Of a stretch of DNA of 7,329 nucleotides, positions 7,013-7,329 are shown in pieces. This DNA is from Burkholderiales bacterium. GTDB taxonomy: Bacteria > Pseudomonadota > Gammaproteobacteria > Burkholderiales > SHXO01. The stretch is taken from NCBI GenBank assembly GCA_026125625.1, contig JAHCKU010000151.1:1-7329 (forward strand), read 5' to 3'. A model generated the notes under the pieces. The model made no database searches, was not told the origin of the DNA, and saw only the letters and a program-made list of their open reading frames with translations. Every line of letters begins with the position of its first letter. Position 1 is the first letter of the stretch. The translations under genes were made by a program, and so were the position numbers.

Positions 7013-7329
7013 ATGGCCAGCAAGAAATCCGGCGGCAAGGCGGGCGGCAGGAAGACCGCGAAGAAGACCACGATCGACACCTACAACCCGCATCTCGGCG
7101 AACCCGACATCAAGCCGAAGGGCTGGCTGCGCTCGCACGAGTGGTTCAAGCGCGAGGACCGCGACGGCTTCTCGCGCCGCAGCTGGATGAAGAACCAGGG
7201 CCGCGCCGCGCATCTGTTCGACGGCCGCCCGGTGATCGGCATCTGCAACACCTGGTCCGAGTTCAATCCCTGCAACTCGCATTTCCGCATCCTTGCGGAC
7301 TACGTGAAGCGCGGCGTCTACGAGATGGG
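7013..7329 (+). CDS. IlvD/Edd-family dehydratase, likely sugar-acid dehydratase (5' part)
   Basis: The first 105 codons are visible and the gene runs off the window. The family start is clear from GWLRSHEWF (37-45) and from RPVIGICNTWSEFNPCNSHF (72-91). C87 in NPCNSH matches the first Fe-S cluster cysteine of L-arabinonate-type dehydratases. The family dehydrates aldonic acids to 2-keto-3-deoxy acids, or dihydroxy acids in branched-chain amino acid synthesis. The NTW..NPCN.HFR pattern and the adjacent SDR favour the sugar-acid branch. Residues 1-36 form an extra N-terminal stretch; 4-18 is very rich in Lys, Gly and Ala (KKSGGKAGGRKTAKK), which is not part of the usual fold. The ATG at 7013 is preceded by AGAGG (7002-7006) at good spacing, so the tail is probably translated. 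The exact substrate cannot be decided from this fragment. Confidence 0.88.
   Translation, partial: MASKKSGGKAGGRKTAKKTTIDTYNPHLGEPDIKPKGWLRSHEWFKREDRDGFSRRSWMKNQGRAAHLFDGRPVIGICNTWSEFNPCNSHFRILADYVKRGVYEM

Overview
The window is a 7.3 kb, GC-rich stretch of bacterial DNA in which every supported gene is on the + strand. Gene content and protein style (Cox-type molybdenum hydroxylase accessory genes, a YadGH-like ABC exporter, an SDR next to an IlvD/Edd dehydratase, a lysine/alanine-rich N-terminal tail) suggest a betaproteobacterium, perhaps Burkholderiales or a related order. This assignment is an inference from memory of such genomes.

Layout: (1) 1-482, the C-terminal part of a CoxM-type FAD subunit of a molybdenum hydroxylase. 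(2) 564-1484, the MoxR-type AAA+ ATPase CoxD. (3) 1502-4066, three genes not normally found between coxD and coxE: a probably secreted amidohydrolase, then an ABC-2 exporter ATPase and permease whose reading frames overlap by 4 bp. (4) 4101-5273, the VWA protein CoxE. (5) A 200-bp gap where coxF would be expected, then CoxG (5474-6046) with a C-terminal membrane anchor. (6) 6159-6911, a classical NAD-type SDR dehydrogenase. (7) 7013 to the window end, the N-terminus of an IlvD/Edd-family dehydratase behind a good sigma70-like promoter.

How the parts fit: CoxM would be one subunit of the hydroxylase, with the catalytic and 2Fe-2S subunits presumably upstream and outside the window. CoxD and CoxE form a MoxR/VWA pair that matures the active site, and CoxG links the enzyme to the membrane and quinone pool. 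Because the FAD subunit directly precedes coxD, the structural genes probably run S-L-M, as in 'form II' or non-CO enzymes, so carbon monoxide should not be assumed to be the substrate. The SDR and IlvD/Edd pair looks like part of a sugar-acid catabolic route with separate transcription signals.

The most notable non-genic signal is at the borders of the three-gene block between coxD and coxE. An identical 10-bp sequence, AGACTGCTAG, overlaps the coxD stop codon and recurs just before coxE. The only three CTAG tetranucleotides I found in the window lie at these two borders. The right-hand CTAG is followed directly by a 16-mer that resembles an IS5-type terminal repeat. Collapsing the 10-bp repeat would rejoin coxD and coxE with a 31-nt spacer, so the block looks like a secondary insertion. 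I see no RNA genes, CRISPR arrays or complete mobile elements, and no gene-free stretch over 300 bp.
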